Part shown: piece after piece, positions 14,888 to 14,984 of the stretch
Layout: each line of letters begins with the position of its first letter
How positions within the stretch are numbered: the stretch's first letter is position 1
The notes under the pieces: generated by a model
The model's input: only the letters and a program-made list of their open reading frames with translations
Told to the model about the DNA's origin: nothing
Database searches by the model: none
Program-made: the position numbers and the translations under genes
Source of the DNA: Leptolinea sp.
GTDB lineage: Bacteria; Chloroflexota; Anaerolineae; Anaerolineales; Anaerolineaceae
Assembly (NCBI GenBank): GCA_022837205.1
Contig: JALHEL010000015.1
Coordinates: forward strand, 1-14,984
Reading direction: 5' to 3'
DNA: 14,984 nt

Positions 14888-14984
14888 GTTTTTCCGGTTT
14901 TAATACGGGAATCGAGGTTATCCCGACTCAATTCTTTGAGGAAATACTGCCTGAAATCGATTCGATGACCGAATTGAAGGTCAG
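14884..14984 (+). CDS. DnaD-like replication protein, N-terminal fragment (cut by window edge)
   Basis: Only the first 33 codons are present. They read MSFSGFNTGIEVIPTQFF followed by EEILPEIDSMTELKV, with no stop before the window ends. The pattern (a short N-terminus, I-P-x-x-F-F, then a helix with LPxIxxxxELKV) resembles the start of DnaD-domain proteins that sit next to dnaB in Chloroflexota. In Firmicutes DnaD acts in primosome assembly and helicase loading. The ATG overlaps the dnaB stop in the arrangement ATGA, which indicates translational coupling and a shared role with the helicase. The identification rests on 33 residues plus context, so it is moderate. Confidence 0.6.
   Translation, partial: MSFSGFNTGIEVIPTQFFEEILPEIDSMTELKV

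Overview
The window looks like a chromosomal housekeeping segment from a member of the Chloroflexota, most likely an Anaerolineae/Anaerolineaceae-like bacterium. That placement is an inference. It rests on moderate GC with AT-rich intergenic regions, a bifunctional-nuclease (DUF151) gene followed by dnaB and then a DnaD-like gene, a 7TM-type sensor protein ending in a helix-turn-helix, and the protein flavour of FtsK, Lgt and the CDP-alcohol transferase. No mobile element, CRISPR array, tRNA or rRNA gene was found. Twelve complete genes are present, and a thirteenth is cut by the right edge.

Layout. (1) Positions 65-4115 (+): a trimeric purine nucleoside phosphorylase, a two-TM protein with an extracytoplasmic beta-rich domain, a GNAT acetyltransferase, and a 630-aa multi-TM protein with a GAF-like domain and a C-terminal HTH but no kinase domain. 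(2) Positions 4172-7844 (+): a compact FtsK/SpoIIIE translocase, a CDP-alcohol phosphatidyltransferase and prolipoprotein diacylglyceryl transferase (Lgt), closely spaced and all acting at the membrane. (3) Positions 7833-8328: a strong sigma70-type promoter overlapping the end of lgt, a structured leader, rpsT (S20) and tandem hairpin terminators. (4) argS (+) converges on serS (-) across a long, mostly A+T hairpin. (5) serS is preceded by a complete T-box riboswitch with specifier UCC (Ser). Upstream on the same strand is an OmpR/PhoB-type regulator with a degenerate receiver domain. (6) An AT-rich divergent intergenic region separates that regulator from the DUF151 nuclease, dnaB and a partial DnaD-like gene, which form one tightly packed operon.

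Working together: argS, serS and rpsT serve translation, and serS senses uncharged tRNA-Ser through its leader. dnaB plus the DnaD-like gene look like a helicase and a possible loader or primosome partner. FtsK, the phospholipid synthase and Lgt serve chromosome segregation and envelope building. The less ordinary items are the kinase-less membrane GAF-HTH protein, the pseudo-receiver regulator, the fully readable Ser T-box with a 19-bp palindrome across its candidate -10 box, and an altered recognition helix in the FtsK gamma domain. I saw no clear sign of a wholly new multi-gene system.
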